Shown here: positions 17,774-26,033 of the stretch, piece by piece
Layout: each line of letters begins with the position of its first letter
Position numbering within the stretch: the first letter of the stretch is position 1
NCBI RefSeq assembly: GCF_038630985.1
Contig: NZ_CP152049.1
Coordinates: forward strand, 2,189,501 to 2,253,500
DNA from: Paenibacillus sp. FSL H8-0548
Lineage (GTDB): Bacteria > Bacillota > Bacilli > Paenibacillales > Paenibacillaceae
Direction of reading: 5' to 3'
Length of the DNA stretch: 64,000 nt
Notes under the pieces: generated by a model
What the model saw: only the letters and a program-made list of their open reading frames with translations
Database searches by the model: none
What the model was told of the DNA's origin: nothing
Made by a program: the position numbers and the translations under genes

Positions 17774-19273
17774 ATGCTGCTGCACATGGAGGGCATTACG
17801 AAATCCTATGGGAGCGTAACGGCTAATAGTCATGTTCATTTTTCACTTCAAAAAGGGGAAATTCATGCATTAGTAGGCGAAAATGGGGCAGGAAAAACAA
17901 CTTTAATGCGTATTCTGTACGGAATGGAAAGTCCGACAAGCGGACAAATATTGCTGGGTGGCAAGCCCGTTTCGTTTGCAAGCCCGGCTGATGCGATTAA
18001 ACATAAAATCGGAATGGTGCATCAGCATTTTATGCTATTCCCAACATTTACAATAGCTGAGAATATCGTAATCGGACGCGAGCCCTCTAAAGGTGTGGGC
18101 TTTGACCGCAAGGCGGCGGCATTGGAGACGGAGCGGCTCGGCAAGCTTTATGGCATGCCCGTTGATCCATGGAAAAAGGTAGCGGATTGCTCTTTAGGCA
18201 TGCAGCAGCGTGTGGAAATATTGAAGGTGCTGTATCAAGGAGCAGAGGTTATTATTTTGGATGAGCCGACAGGTGTTTTGACGCCTCTGGAGGTCAAAGA
18301 GCTGCTGATCGCAATTAAGGGCTTGGCAGCACAAGGGAAAAGCTTTATTCTGATCAGCCATAAGCTGCAGGAAATTATGGAGGTAGCTGACCGTGTGACC
18401 GTTCTGCGGGACGGGAAGGTTACGGGCACTGTCGACACGAAGGACACGAATACAGAACTTTTATCAAGGCTGATGGTAGGTCGGGAATTAGTCAATATAT
18501 CACGCAATAAGATTAGCAGAGGAAAGCCAGTGCTTGAGGTTTCGCAGCTGACTATCAGCGGAGCGAAAGCGAAGCCGGTACTTGCAAATGTAAGCCTTCA
18601 TGTCGATGAAGGAGAAATTGTAGGCATCGCCGGTATTTCAGGAAACGGACAATCTGAGTTGATTCAATCGATTTCTGGTTTGCTGAAGCCAGAAGCAGGG
18701 ACAGTTAAGCTGCGCGGACAAGATATTACTGGTGCACAGGTTGGAGCAATTCGTAGGCAGGGGCTTGCTCATATACCTGAGGACCGTTATCAGTGGGGAG
18801 TCGCGAAGGATGCGACCGTTACTGAGAATGGCTTAATGGGACATGCATCTAAGCATCAGAAATATGGCATGTTAAACGGATCGAGCATCCGGAAAATGGT
18901 TGGTGAATGGGTAACCCGCTTTGGTATAAAAACAGGCTCATTATCTACAAAAGCGCAATATTTGTCGGGTGGGAATTTGCAAAAGCTGATCGTTGCCAGG
19001 GAGCTTGCACAGAAAACTCCTTTTCTTATAGCGGCTGAGCCTACGCGGGGCGTTGATGTCGGCGCGATGGAGATTATTCATGGAGAGCTCCTGGCGAAGC
19101 GGGATGAGCGTGGTGCAATATTGCTTGTTTCCTCTGAGCTAACGGAAATACTCAAGCTGTCGGATCGCATTTTAGTGATGTATGAAGGGGAAATCGTAGG
19201 CGAGCTGGATGCAGAGACGGCTACTGAGGAGCAAATTAGTTTGTTGATGGCAGGAGGAAAAGCGGTTGGATAA
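17774..19273 (+). CDS. Nucleoside ABC transporter, duplicated ATP-binding protein
   Basis: 499 aa with two ABC domains, as in NupO and RbsA-type transporters. Domain 1 has Walker A GENGAGKTT, signature CSLGMQQRVEI and Walker B VIILDEPTGVLTP; domain 2 has a degenerate Walker A (GISGNGQSELIQ), signature YLSGGNLQKLIVARELA and AAEPTRGVDVGAMEI, typical of this subfamily. It energises import of nucleosides delivered by the BMP lipoprotein. RBS AAAGGAGAGG precedes ATG 17774. The next gene starts within its last codons. Confidence 0.94.
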   Translation: MLLHMEGITKSYGSVTANSHVHFSLQKGEIHALVGENGAGKTTLMRILYGMESPTSGQILLGGKPVSFASPADAIKHKIGMVHQHFMLFPTFTIAENIVIGREPSKGVGFDRKAAALETERLGKLYGMPVDPWKKVADCSLGMQQRVEILKVLYQGAEVIILDEPTGVLTPLEVKELLIAIKGLAAQGKSFILISHKLQEIMEVADRVTVLRDGKVTGTVDTKDTNTELLSRLMVGRELVNISRNKISRGKPVLEVSQLTISGAKAKPVLANVSLHVDEGEIVGIAGISGNGQSELIQSISGLLKPEAGTVKLRGQDITGAQVGAIRRQGLAHIPEDRYQWGVAKDATVTENGLMGHASKHQKYGMLNGSSIRKMVGEWVTRFGIKTGSLSTKAQYLSGGNLQKLIVARELAQKTPFLIAAEPTRGVDVGAMEIIHGELLAKRDERGAILLVSSELTEILKLSDRILVMYEGEIVGELDAETATEEQISLLMAGGKAVG

Positions 19274-20315
19274 GCTATTACAACTCGGACGTTCGCTGTT
19301 GCAGCCGCTTTTGGCTGTTTTCGTTGGTTTGGCAGCCGGTGCGGTTGCTATTTCCATTGTCGGCGGCTCCATAACGGAAACCTACGCTGAAATGTGGAAG
19401 GGTGCCTTTGGCAGCTTTTACTTTTTCACTAACACATTAAGCCGTGCAACTCCAATTATTTTAATCGGGCTTGGCGTTGCTCTTGCCTTTCGTGCTGGAT
19501 TTTTTAATATGGGATCAGAAGGCCAAATGGTGCTGGGCGCTCTCAGCGCTGCAGTTACTGCCATTTACTTGCCTGGTCCAGGCTGGTTTAAGCTTACAGC
19601 AGCTATTATAGCCGGAATTATTTCCGGGGGAATATGGTCGGCCTTCGCTGGCTGGCTCGATGCAAGATTCCGTATGAATTTGCTCATTACAACCTTGCTT
19701 CTTAATTACATAGCTACATTATTTGCAGGCTATATCGTATCCTATCCGCTTAAAGATCGAACCGGCTCTGCGGCAATGGCACAAACGGTTATGATTGATC
19801 AAAGCGTATGGCTTCCGAAGCTGTTTAAGGGCATGAGCCTTCACGGCGGATTCATTATAGCGGCTGTAGGCGCTATATTGTTATTTCTTTTTATGCGGTA
19901 CACGGTCAAAGGCTACGAAACTCGCATGCTGGGTGGAAATCCTCTATTTGCAAGCTATGGTGGTGTACAGCGTGGTAAAATGATGCTGTTCAGCATGTTC
20001 ATCAGCGGAGGCTTTGCTGGACTTGCTGGATCGGTAGAGGTGCTAGGCACGCAGTATCGCTATCTGGATGGAGCATTAACCTCTCCAGGGTATGCCTGGT
20101 CAGGCATTATGGCGACGCTGCTTGCAGGCTCGCATCCACTTGGGACTGCGGTTGCTGCTATATTGCTAGCCGCGCTTCAGACTGGCGGCATGGGCATGGA
20201 GCGCAACACGGACGTTCCGCTTGAGGTGTCCAGCATTATTCAAGCCGTACTCATATTGTTCGTATCAGCTAAATTCACCTATTCGTTCATTAAACGCAAG
20301 AAGGCGGGGTCATAA
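19266..20315 (+). CDS. Nucleoside ABC transporter permease 1
   Basis: 349 aa, about nine hydrophobic segments, branched-chain/ribose-type permease fold (BPD_transp_2). FRAGFFNMGSEGQMVLGAL is the conserved cytoplasmic-loop motif of NupP-like permeases. TTG 19266 overlaps the upstream stop by eight bases with GGAGG in the end of the ATPase gene, indicating translational coupling. Confidence 0.9.
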   Translation: MDKLLQLGRSLLQPLLAVFVGLAAGAVAISIVGGSITETYAEMWKGAFGSFYFFTNTLSRATPIILIGLGVALAFRAGFFNMGSEGQMVLGALSAAVTAIYLPGPGWFKLTAAIIAGIISGGIWSAFAGWLDARFRMNLLITTLLLNYIATLFAGYIVSYPLKDRTGSAAMAQTVMIDQSVWLPKLFKGMSLHGGFIIAAVGAILLFLFMRYTVKGYETRMLGGNPLFASYGGVQRGKMMLFSMFISGGFAGLAGSVEVLGTQYRYLDGALTSPGYAWSGIMATLLAGSHPLGTAVAAILLAALQTGGMGMERNTDVPLEVSSIIQAVLILFVSAKFTYSFIKRKKAGS

Positions 20316-20316
20316 T

Positions 20317-21240
20317 ATGGATTTCTTTTTGGATGCCTCCCTGTACGCTTCGACACTCCGTATGGTTACGCCCATTTTGCTTGCTGCGCTTGGCGGAGCC
20401 ATCTGTGCACGCGTCGGCTTGTTTAACGTAGGTTTGGAAGGTTTAATTTTGATTGGTGCGTTTTCTGCGATCGTGGGCAACCATTTCACCGGCAATGTAT
20501 TTGCAGCAGTTCTGTTTGCGATTTTATGCACGCTAATATTTTCGATGATATTTAGCTTTATGAGTATACATTTAAAGGCCAATGTTATCGTTGTCGGGAT
20601 TGCGCTGAACTTTCTTGCGCTAGGGCTGACTACCTTCTCTCTGCGAGCGGTCTTTGATGTAAAAGGCGCATACTACAATAAGGATATGGTCGGCCTTCCA
20701 AAATGGGATGTTCCCATACTCAAGGATATTCCTTGGCTAGGTGAAATATTGTCCGGACATTCTCCGCTCGTTTATTTATCCTTTGTACTTGTCATCGCTT
20801 TGCAGTTGTTCTTCTTCAAGACGGTAACCGGCTTCCGCCTGCTTGCCTCTGGGGAGAATCCAACGGCTGCGAAAAGCTTAGGGATTAAAGTTTCACGTAT
20901 ACAATATGGCGCTGTGTTGATGTGCGGTGCATTATGCGGCCTTGCTGGCGCGCAGCTGTCGCTTGGCAATGTGACGATGTTTACAGAGGGCATGACATCG
21001 GGACGCGGCTTTATTGCGCTTGTTGCAACGATGCTGGGCCAATCGAATCCGATTGGCGTTGCGGGCTCAAGTCTGCTGTTTGGTTTCATGGACGCGCTCA
21101 GCATCAGGCTGCAGGGCTTCGCTTTGCCGACACATTTTACGATGATGCTGCCTTATATCGTGACGATTGCTGCCATGCTGTTTTTCAAAGATAAAGGGTA
21201 TATGCAGGAAGCACGCAAATCGAATGAAAGCTCACGTTAA
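20317..21240 (+). CDS. Nucleoside ABC transporter permease 2
   Basis: 307 aa, the NupQ-like partner permease, with RVGLFNVGLEGLILIGAF as the conserved motif and about eight TM segments. ATG 20317 lies one base after the first permease stop, with AAGGCGGGG upstream. The two permeases, the duplicated ATPase and the BMP lipoprotein make a complete importer. Confidence 0.9.
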   Translation: MDFFLDASLYASTLRMVTPILLAALGGAICARVGLFNVGLEGLILIGAFSAIVGNHFTGNVFAAVLFAILCTLIFSMIFSFMSIHLKANVIVVGIALNFLALGLTTFSLRAVFDVKGAYYNKDMVGLPKWDVPILKDIPWLGEILSGHSPLVYLSFVLVIALQLFFFKTVTGFRLLASGENPTAAKSLGIKVSRIQYGAVLMCGALCGLAGAQLSLGNVTMFTEGMTSGRGFIALVATMLGQSNPIGVAGSSLLFGFMDALSIRLQGFALPTHFTMMLPYIVTIAAMLFFKDKGYMQEARKSNESSR

Positions 21241-21297
21241 TAGGCGGGTTCTTGATCAGAATTGGAATGCAACGCATAAATAGGGGAGGCTAACAAG

Positions 21298-21972
21298 ATG
21301 CACAAAAAGGCTGAGCGTCTAAAAAAAGTTACATCGATTAAAAAGACAGAGCTTGCACCTGAGCTTGCTCATCGGATACCGCCAGGCCAAACGCTGACGG
21401 AGCGGTTTCCTATTTTACACGAAGGGGACATCCCCATTTATAATATGAACAACTGGTCACTTCGTGTGTTTGGCGAAGTAGAGGAGGAGCGCAGCTTCAG
21501 ATTTGAGGAGCTGCTTGCTCTTCCGCAAACGAAGATACAATGTGATATCCACTGCGTTACGCGCTGGTCCAAGCTTGATACGGAATGGGAAGGCATCAAG
21601 TTTAACGATTTGCTGCCGCTGCTTGGAGTGAAGTCGGATGCTAAGTATGTCATGCTGCATGCGGATGAGGACTATGAAACGAATTTGCCGCTTGAGGATT
21701 TGCTGCTAGACAACATCCTGCTTGCCCACCGCTATGACGGCGAGCCTTTGACCGATAAGCATGGCGGTCCTATGCGCATGCTCGTTCCACATTTGTATTT
21801 TTGGAAGAGCGCGAAGTGGATTACGGGAATTGAGTTTATGAAAGAGGATCGTGAAGGCTTCTGGGAGCGCAACGGCTTCCATAGCTATGCCGATCCATTT
21901 AAAGAGCAGCGGTTCAGCAGTGAAGAAAATTCGATGCCTGAGGACGAATGGCAGAAGAAGGAGTTTGATTAA
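21298..21972 (+). CDS. Sulfite-oxidase-like molybdopterin oxidoreductase (YuiH-like)
   Basis: 224 aa with one oxidoreductase molybdopterin-binding domain (PF00174). The Mo-ligating cysteine lies in CDIHCVTRWSKLDTEWEG; further family segments are DNILLAHRYDGEPLTDKHGG and PMRMLVPHLYFWKSAKWITG. There is no signal peptide and no haem or dimerisation domain, so it is the minimal YuiH/YedY-fold protein, probably cytoplasmic. GGGGAGG precedes ATG 21298. Placement between nucleoside permeases and a nucleoside phosphorylase is unusual; the substrate is unknown. Confidence 0.87.
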   Translation: MHKKAERLKKVTSIKKTELAPELAHRIPPGQTLTERFPILHEGDIPIYNMNNWSLRVFGEVEEERSFRFEELLALPQTKIQCDIHCVTRWSKLDTEWEGIKFNDLLPLLGVKSDAKYVMLHADEDYETNLPLEDLLLDNILLAHRYDGEPLTDKHGGPMRMLVPHLYFWKSAKWITGIEFMKEDREGFWERNGFHSYADPFKEQRFSSEENSMPEDEWQKKEFD

Positions 21973-21976
21973 TTAG

Positions 21977-22711
21977 ATGCTACCTATACTACAAGTTAAC
22001 CCAGAGGATCTGCCGGAATTTGCGATCGTATGCGGAGATCCACGGCGCGCGGAGACGATCTCACAGAAGCTAAGCAATGTAAAAGAGCTCGCGTTTGCAA
22101 GGGAGTACCGGACATTCGTTGGAGAATATGCAGGTGTTAGACTTGCGGTAGTCAGTCATGGCGTAGGCTCGCCTGGCGCCGCTGTATGTTTCGAGGAGCT
22201 TATTCGCGGCGGGGTGAAAACGCTCATTCGTGTCGGTACAGCAGGCTCTTATTCAGCAGACCACCCGGCGGGAAGTCTGGTCGTAAGCACGGCAGCGGTT
22301 CGCGCTGAGGGACTTACGCATCAGCTCGTTCCAGCGGGTTTTCCTGCGATTGCAGACAGCGAGGTTACTGAAGCACTGTATGCAGCTGCGCAGGAGACTG
22401 AGGGTATCGTGAAAAAAGGAATTACGGTAACGCTTGACGTCTTTTTCTCAGGCGTGGTAGACATTCCGCACAAGCAATATAAACAATCGGGCGCGATCGC
22501 TGTTGAGATGGAAATTGCAGCCTTGTATGTCATTGCAACGCTTCGCGGTGTCCGAGCTGGAGCAATATTGGCGCTCGATGGTTATGCTGATTCCGATTTG
22601 GCGGGTGAGTATGATCCGCATACAGATGTTGTTGCAAATGCGATAGAGCGTGAAATCGATACGGCGCTTCGTGCAGTTGCCAAGCTGGCGGCTGCCTCAT
22701 CAAGCATTTAG
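21977..22711 (+). CDS. Nucleoside phosphorylase (uridine phosphorylase-like)
   Basis: 244-aa PNP/UDP family 1 enzyme that splits a nucleoside with phosphate into base and ribose-1-phosphate. Motifs: AIVCGDPRRAETIS (phosphate loop), SHGVGSPGAAVCFEEL, LIRVGTAGSY (phosphate-binding Arg), AIAVEMEIAALYVIA (the ribose-binding EMExA) and LALDGYADSDL. Starts four bases after the previous stop, so it is in the transport operon; together they form an uptake-and-salvage pathway. Uridine, deoxyuridine or purine preference cannot be fixed from sequence alone. Confidence 0.88.
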   Translation: MLPILQVNPEDLPEFAIVCGDPRRAETISQKLSNVKELAFAREYRTFVGEYAGVRLAVVSHGVGSPGAAVCFEELIRGGVKTLIRVGTAGSYSADHPAGSLVVSTAAVRAEGLTHQLVPAGFPAIADSEVTEALYAAAQETEGIVKKGITVTLDVFFSGVVDIPHKQYKQSGAIAVEMEIAALYVIATLRGVRAGAILALDGYADSDLAGEYDPHTDVVANAIEREIDTALRAVAKLAAASSSI

Positions 22712-22740
22712 CATGTAGCTGAGCAAGGAGGAGCCTACTC

Positions 22741-23664
22741 GTGGACGGTACCTTATTTAAGCAAGATTGGTTGAACGGTGACTTGTATCCGCATGTATTT
22801 GCTTATTATTTTAAGCAATGGTCCGACTACACGATGACCTACCACACCCATGATGCCATTGAAATTATGTACGTAATTTCAGGATCTTGCGGAATTGGGT
22901 TTGAAGCGACAGCAGCGGCTGAGGCTTATGAAATGACGCTCAAAAAGGGCGATTTCGTTATTCTTGATGCCAATGCTCCACATCGGCTGATGGTAGATGA
23001 ACGAGGACCTTGCCGGATGCTTAACGTTGAATTTGATTTTCGGGAGCGCCGGACGGCGTTCCCTTCCATGCGCCAGCTTGCCTTGGAGGACGAATTTGTG
23101 GCTAAATTGATCACAGAGCCGTCCTCTTATTTGTTTTTGCGTGATCCTAGCGAGGTCTATCACGTGCTTAAGAGCTTGGTGCTTGAGCTGGATAGCCGTG
23201 GGAAGAGCATTAATATGAAGGCAGAGCTGCTGTTTGCACAGCTGATACTAGCGATTGCTCGGCTGCATCATGAGAGTGGAGCTGAGGGGGTCAATCCTAC
23301 AGAGCTTTATGTTAAGCAGGCCATCGAATATATGCATCATAACTACGATCAAGACATTCAGGTGAAGGATATTGCGTCAGCGGTCAGTTTGCACCCCGGT
23401 TATTTGCACCGTGTATTTCGAGCGCAGCTTGGAAAAACGCTGACTGGCTATTTGACGGAGCTGCGAATGGAGAAAGCAAAAATGCTGCTGCGCGAGACGG
23501 ACATCGCGATTGCAGACATTTGTGATTATGTAGGTGTGGGAAGTCGGCAATACTTTCATGCGATGTTCAAAAAATATACGAATCAGACGCCAATCGCTTA
23601 TCGGCATGGAATGGATACACAAATATTGGATAGTCGGGGCCTAGGCTCGGACAAACTAAAGTGA
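22741..23664 (+). CDS. AraC family transcriptional regulator with cupin sensor
   Basis: 307 aa. Residues about 25-110 form a cupin-type sensing domain (HTHDAIEIMYVISGSCGIGF, then KKGDFVILDANAPHRL). Residues about 190-295 hold two helix-turn-helix motifs (QVKDIASAVSLHPGYLHRVF; IADICDYVGVGSRQYFHAMF). GTG 22741 has AAGGAGGAG 7 nt upstream. It lies between the phosphorylase and the GH4 gene and most plausibly controls the latter in response to a sugar. Confidence 0.9.
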   Translation: MDGTLFKQDWLNGDLYPHVFAYYFKQWSDYTMTYHTHDAIEIMYVISGSCGIGFEATAAAEAYEMTLKKGDFVILDANAPHRLMVDERGPCRMLNVEFDFRERRTAFPSMRQLALEDEFVAKLITEPSSYLFLRDPSEVYHVLKSLVLELDSRGKSINMKAELLFAQLILAIARLHHESGAEGVNPTELYVKQAIEYMHHNYDQDIQVKDIASAVSLHPGYLHRVFRAQLGKTLTGYLTELRMEKAKMLLRETDIAIADICDYVGVGSRQYFHAMFKKYTNQTPIAYRHGMDTQILDSRGLGSDKLK

Positions 23665-23701
23665 CGATTTCTGACAGTCTGAGTGTCAGTTGGTCACAAT
23701 A

Positions 23702-23716
23702 TTGATAACGCTTCCG
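23702..23716 (+). promoter_or_regulatory. cre-like catabolite control site
   Basis: TTGATAACGCTTCCG fits the WTGNAANCGNWNNCW consensus except at two positions. It lies 70 bp before the GH4 start, near a TACAAT (23729) candidate -10. CcpA control is inferred. Confidence 0.4.
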
Positions 23717-23784
23717 AATTATCGTTGCTACAATGTAGAGGAGATGAAACAACTCTATTAAACGAAATTTGGAGGCTGATTAGT

Positions 23785-25281
23785 ATGTCTGCTTTTAAAA
23801 TTACATTTATCGGTGCCGGCTCCATCGGGTTTACGCGCGGCCTGCTTCGCGACCTGCTTGCTGTGCCAGAATTCCAGAACATCGAAGTCGCTTTTACAGA
23901 TATTAATGCGCATAATCTTGAAATGGTTACCGCACTTTGCCAGCGTGATATTCATGAGAATGGCTTATCGATTTCCATTCAGTCGACAACGGATCGCCGT
24001 GAGGCATTGCAGGATGCGAAGTACGTAATTTGTACAATTCGTGTAGGGGGTCTTGAAGCATTCGCAACGGATGTGGATATTCCACTCAAATACGGCGTAG
24101 ACCAATGCGTAGGCGATACCCTTAGCGCTGGAGGAATTATGTACGGTCAGCGCGGCATTGCTGAAATGATGAATATTTGCCGTGATATTCGTGAGGTTGC
24201 TGCGGAGGATGTACTGCTGCTCAACTATGCAAACCCAATGGCGATGATGACTTGGGCCTGCAATAAATACGGCGGCGTAAGGACGATTGGCTTATGTCAC
24301 GGCGTGCAGGGCGGTCACTGGCAAATTGCTGAGGCATTTGGCCTTAAGCAAGAGGAGGTCGATATCATTTGTGCAGGAATAAACCATCAAACCTGGTATA
24401 TCCAAATTAAGCATAACGGCGAGGATTTGACCAATAAACTACTTGAAGCGTTTGAGAAGCATCCTGATTTCAGCCGTACGGAAAAGGTTCGTATCGATAT
24501 GCTGCGTAGATTTGGCTATTACAGCACAGAGTCTAATGGCCATTTGAGCGAATATGTACCTTGGTATCGCAAGCGTCCAGAGGAAATTAACGATTGGATC
24601 GACCTCAGCTCATGGATCAATGGAGAGACCGGTGGTTATTTGCGGGTTTGCACAGAGGGACGCAACTGGTTCGAGACTGATTTTCCAAACTGGATGAAGG
24701 ACCCTGCCAATGAGTTCAAGAGCGAGTTGCGCAGTCATGAGCATGGCTCTTACATTATTGAAGGACTTGAAACGGGTCGGGTTTATCGCGGTCACTTTAA
24801 TGTGGAAAATAAAGGGGTTATCGCCAATCTGCCTAATGATGCGATTATTGAAGCACCAGGCTACGTCGATCGTAATGGCGTCTCAATGCCCACGGTTGGA
24901 GAGCTGCCGCTTGGCGCCGCAGCGGTATGCAATGTGAGCATATCGGTACAGCGTCTTGCAGTCGAGGCAGCTATTCATGGTGACGATAAGCTGCTGCGCC
25001 AAGCATTCATGATGGACCCGCTAGTAGGTGCGGTTTGCAATCCAAATGAAATTTGGCAAATGGTTGATGAAATGCTTGTTGCGCAGGAGCAGTGGCTGCC
25101 GCAATATACGCAATCCATTGCAGCAGCCAAGAAGCGGCAAACCGAAGGTCCGCTTCTTCCAACGCGTGACTATGAAGGTGCAGCGCGCCTGAAGGTGAAG
25201 ACGGTAGAAGAGATGCAGCAGGACCGTGATGCCGCGAATAAAAATGCAGGCGAATCAGATAAAGGCAAGGAACGTGTTTAA
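23785..25281 (+). CDS. melA: GH4 alpha-galactosidase
   Basis: 498-aa family 4 glycosidase, which uses NAD+ and a divalent metal in a redox-elimination mechanism. N-terminal Rossmann motif ITFIGAGSIGFTRGLLRDL; metal-binding C171-H-G in GLCHGVQGGHW; NYANPMAMMTWA; INHQTWYIQI. The QCVGDTLSAGGIMYGQRG segment matches MelA-type alpha-galactosidases; some members act on alpha-glucosides or galacturonides. ATG 23785 has TTGGAGG upstream. Its stop overlaps the end of the convergent exonuclease gene by four bases. Confidence 0.9.
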   Translation: MSAFKITFIGAGSIGFTRGLLRDLLAVPEFQNIEVAFTDINAHNLEMVTALCQRDIHENGLSISIQSTTDRREALQDAKYVICTIRVGGLEAFATDVDIPLKYGVDQCVGDTLSAGGIMYGQRGIAEMMNICRDIREVAAEDVLLLNYANPMAMMTWACNKYGGVRTIGLCHGVQGGHWQIAEAFGLKQEEVDIICAGINHQTWYIQIKHNGEDLTNKLLEAFEKHPDFSRTEKVRIDMLRRFGYYSTESNGHLSEYVPWYRKRPEEINDWIDLSSWINGETGGYLRVCTEGRNWFETDFPNWMKDPANEFKSELRSHEHGSYIIEGLETGRVYRGHFNVENKGVIANLPNDAIIEAPGYVDRNGVSMPTVGELPLGAAAVCNVSISVQRLAVEAAIHGDDKLLRQAFMMDPLVGAVCNPNEIWQMVDEMLVAQEQWLPQYTQSIAAAKKRQTEGPLLPTRDYEGAARLKVKTVEEMQQDRDAANKNAGESDKGKERV

Positions 25282-25892
25282 CGAGGAGCGTATTTTAGCT
25301 CTATCGGCTCTAGTATAGCACCTGGGGGACTCCAAGCAGGCGGGCCAAACTTCTTAAGATAACCAAGCGTGTTCAGGTAGTCCGAGGCGGATTGCTCCTC
25401 GTCCATCTTGCGGAAAATTTCCCAGCAAGCGATGACATCATTCAGCGCTCGGTGGCCGCCAATGAGCGGAATGCCGTAACGATCGGACATATCTTTTAGA
25501 GTATGTGGATAGACATGCCGCGCGCGGCTTATCGTCAGCGTATCTATGAAGCCGTTAGAGAAGGATCGACCTGCAATACGCAGCAAGGAATGGTGCAGGA
25601 AGCCAAGGTCGAAGGCGGCATTATGAGCGATGATAATATGATCGCCAAGCATGCGGTTCAAGATGCGGAAGGCGGTATCCTCGTCCATACCGGTGGCAGT
25701 CATCTCGTCAGTAATACCGGTCAGTTCTGTTATTTTGGCGGATAGCTTGCCGTCATAACGGACAAGCGTACTGAATTCGCTCGCAATTTCTCCATTCACA
25801 CAGCGAATTGCGGCCATCTCAATGACACGATCCTTCTTCGGATCTAGTCCGCTTGTTTCGAAATCGATCACAGTATAGGAATGTGCAGTCAT
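25278..25892 (-). CDS. DEDDh 3'-5' exonuclease (DnaQ/PolC epsilon-like)
   Basis: 204 aa RNase-T/DnaQ exonuclease domain. Exo I YTVIDFETSGLDP (D, E), Exo II AHNAAFDLGFL (D), Exo III GGHRALNDVIACWEIF (H, D). The C-terminal 40 residues are Pro-rich with no known domain. GTGGTGA lies 8 nt before the start. A free-standing nuclease for DNA or RNA end processing; not part of a polymerase. It overlaps melA by four bases tail to tail. Confidence 0.9.
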   Translation of the reverse strand: MTAHSYTVIDFETSGLDPKKDRVIEMAAIRCVNGEIASEFSTLVRYDGKLSAKITELTGITDEMTATGMDEDTAFRILNRMLGDHIIIAHNAAFDLGFLHHSLLRIAGRSFSNGFIDTLTISRARHVYPHTLKDMSDRYGIPLIGGHRALNDVIACWEIFRKMDEEQSASDYLNTLGYLKKFGPPAWSPPGAILEPIELKYAPR

Positions 25893-25981
25893 AGCTGTTT
25901 CACCACTTTTTCTTGAAATTAATATAAATTCTCATAGACTATTATTCGACAAAAATAGCAAAAAACCTTTTAGGATTAATC

Positions 25982-26028
25982 AGAAACGTCCCATACTCTG
26001 CTGATAAGGCGGAGTTTGGGACGTTTCT
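25982..26028. repeat. Long inverted repeat next to the tandem array
   Basis: AGAAACGTCCCATACTC and GAGTTTGGGACGTTTCT form a 17-nt-arm stem with one mismatch and a 13-nt loop. On the minus strand a T-rich stretch follows about 25 nt later, so it may insulate the exonuclease gene. Confidence 0.75.
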
Positions 26029-26033
26029 ATTTG

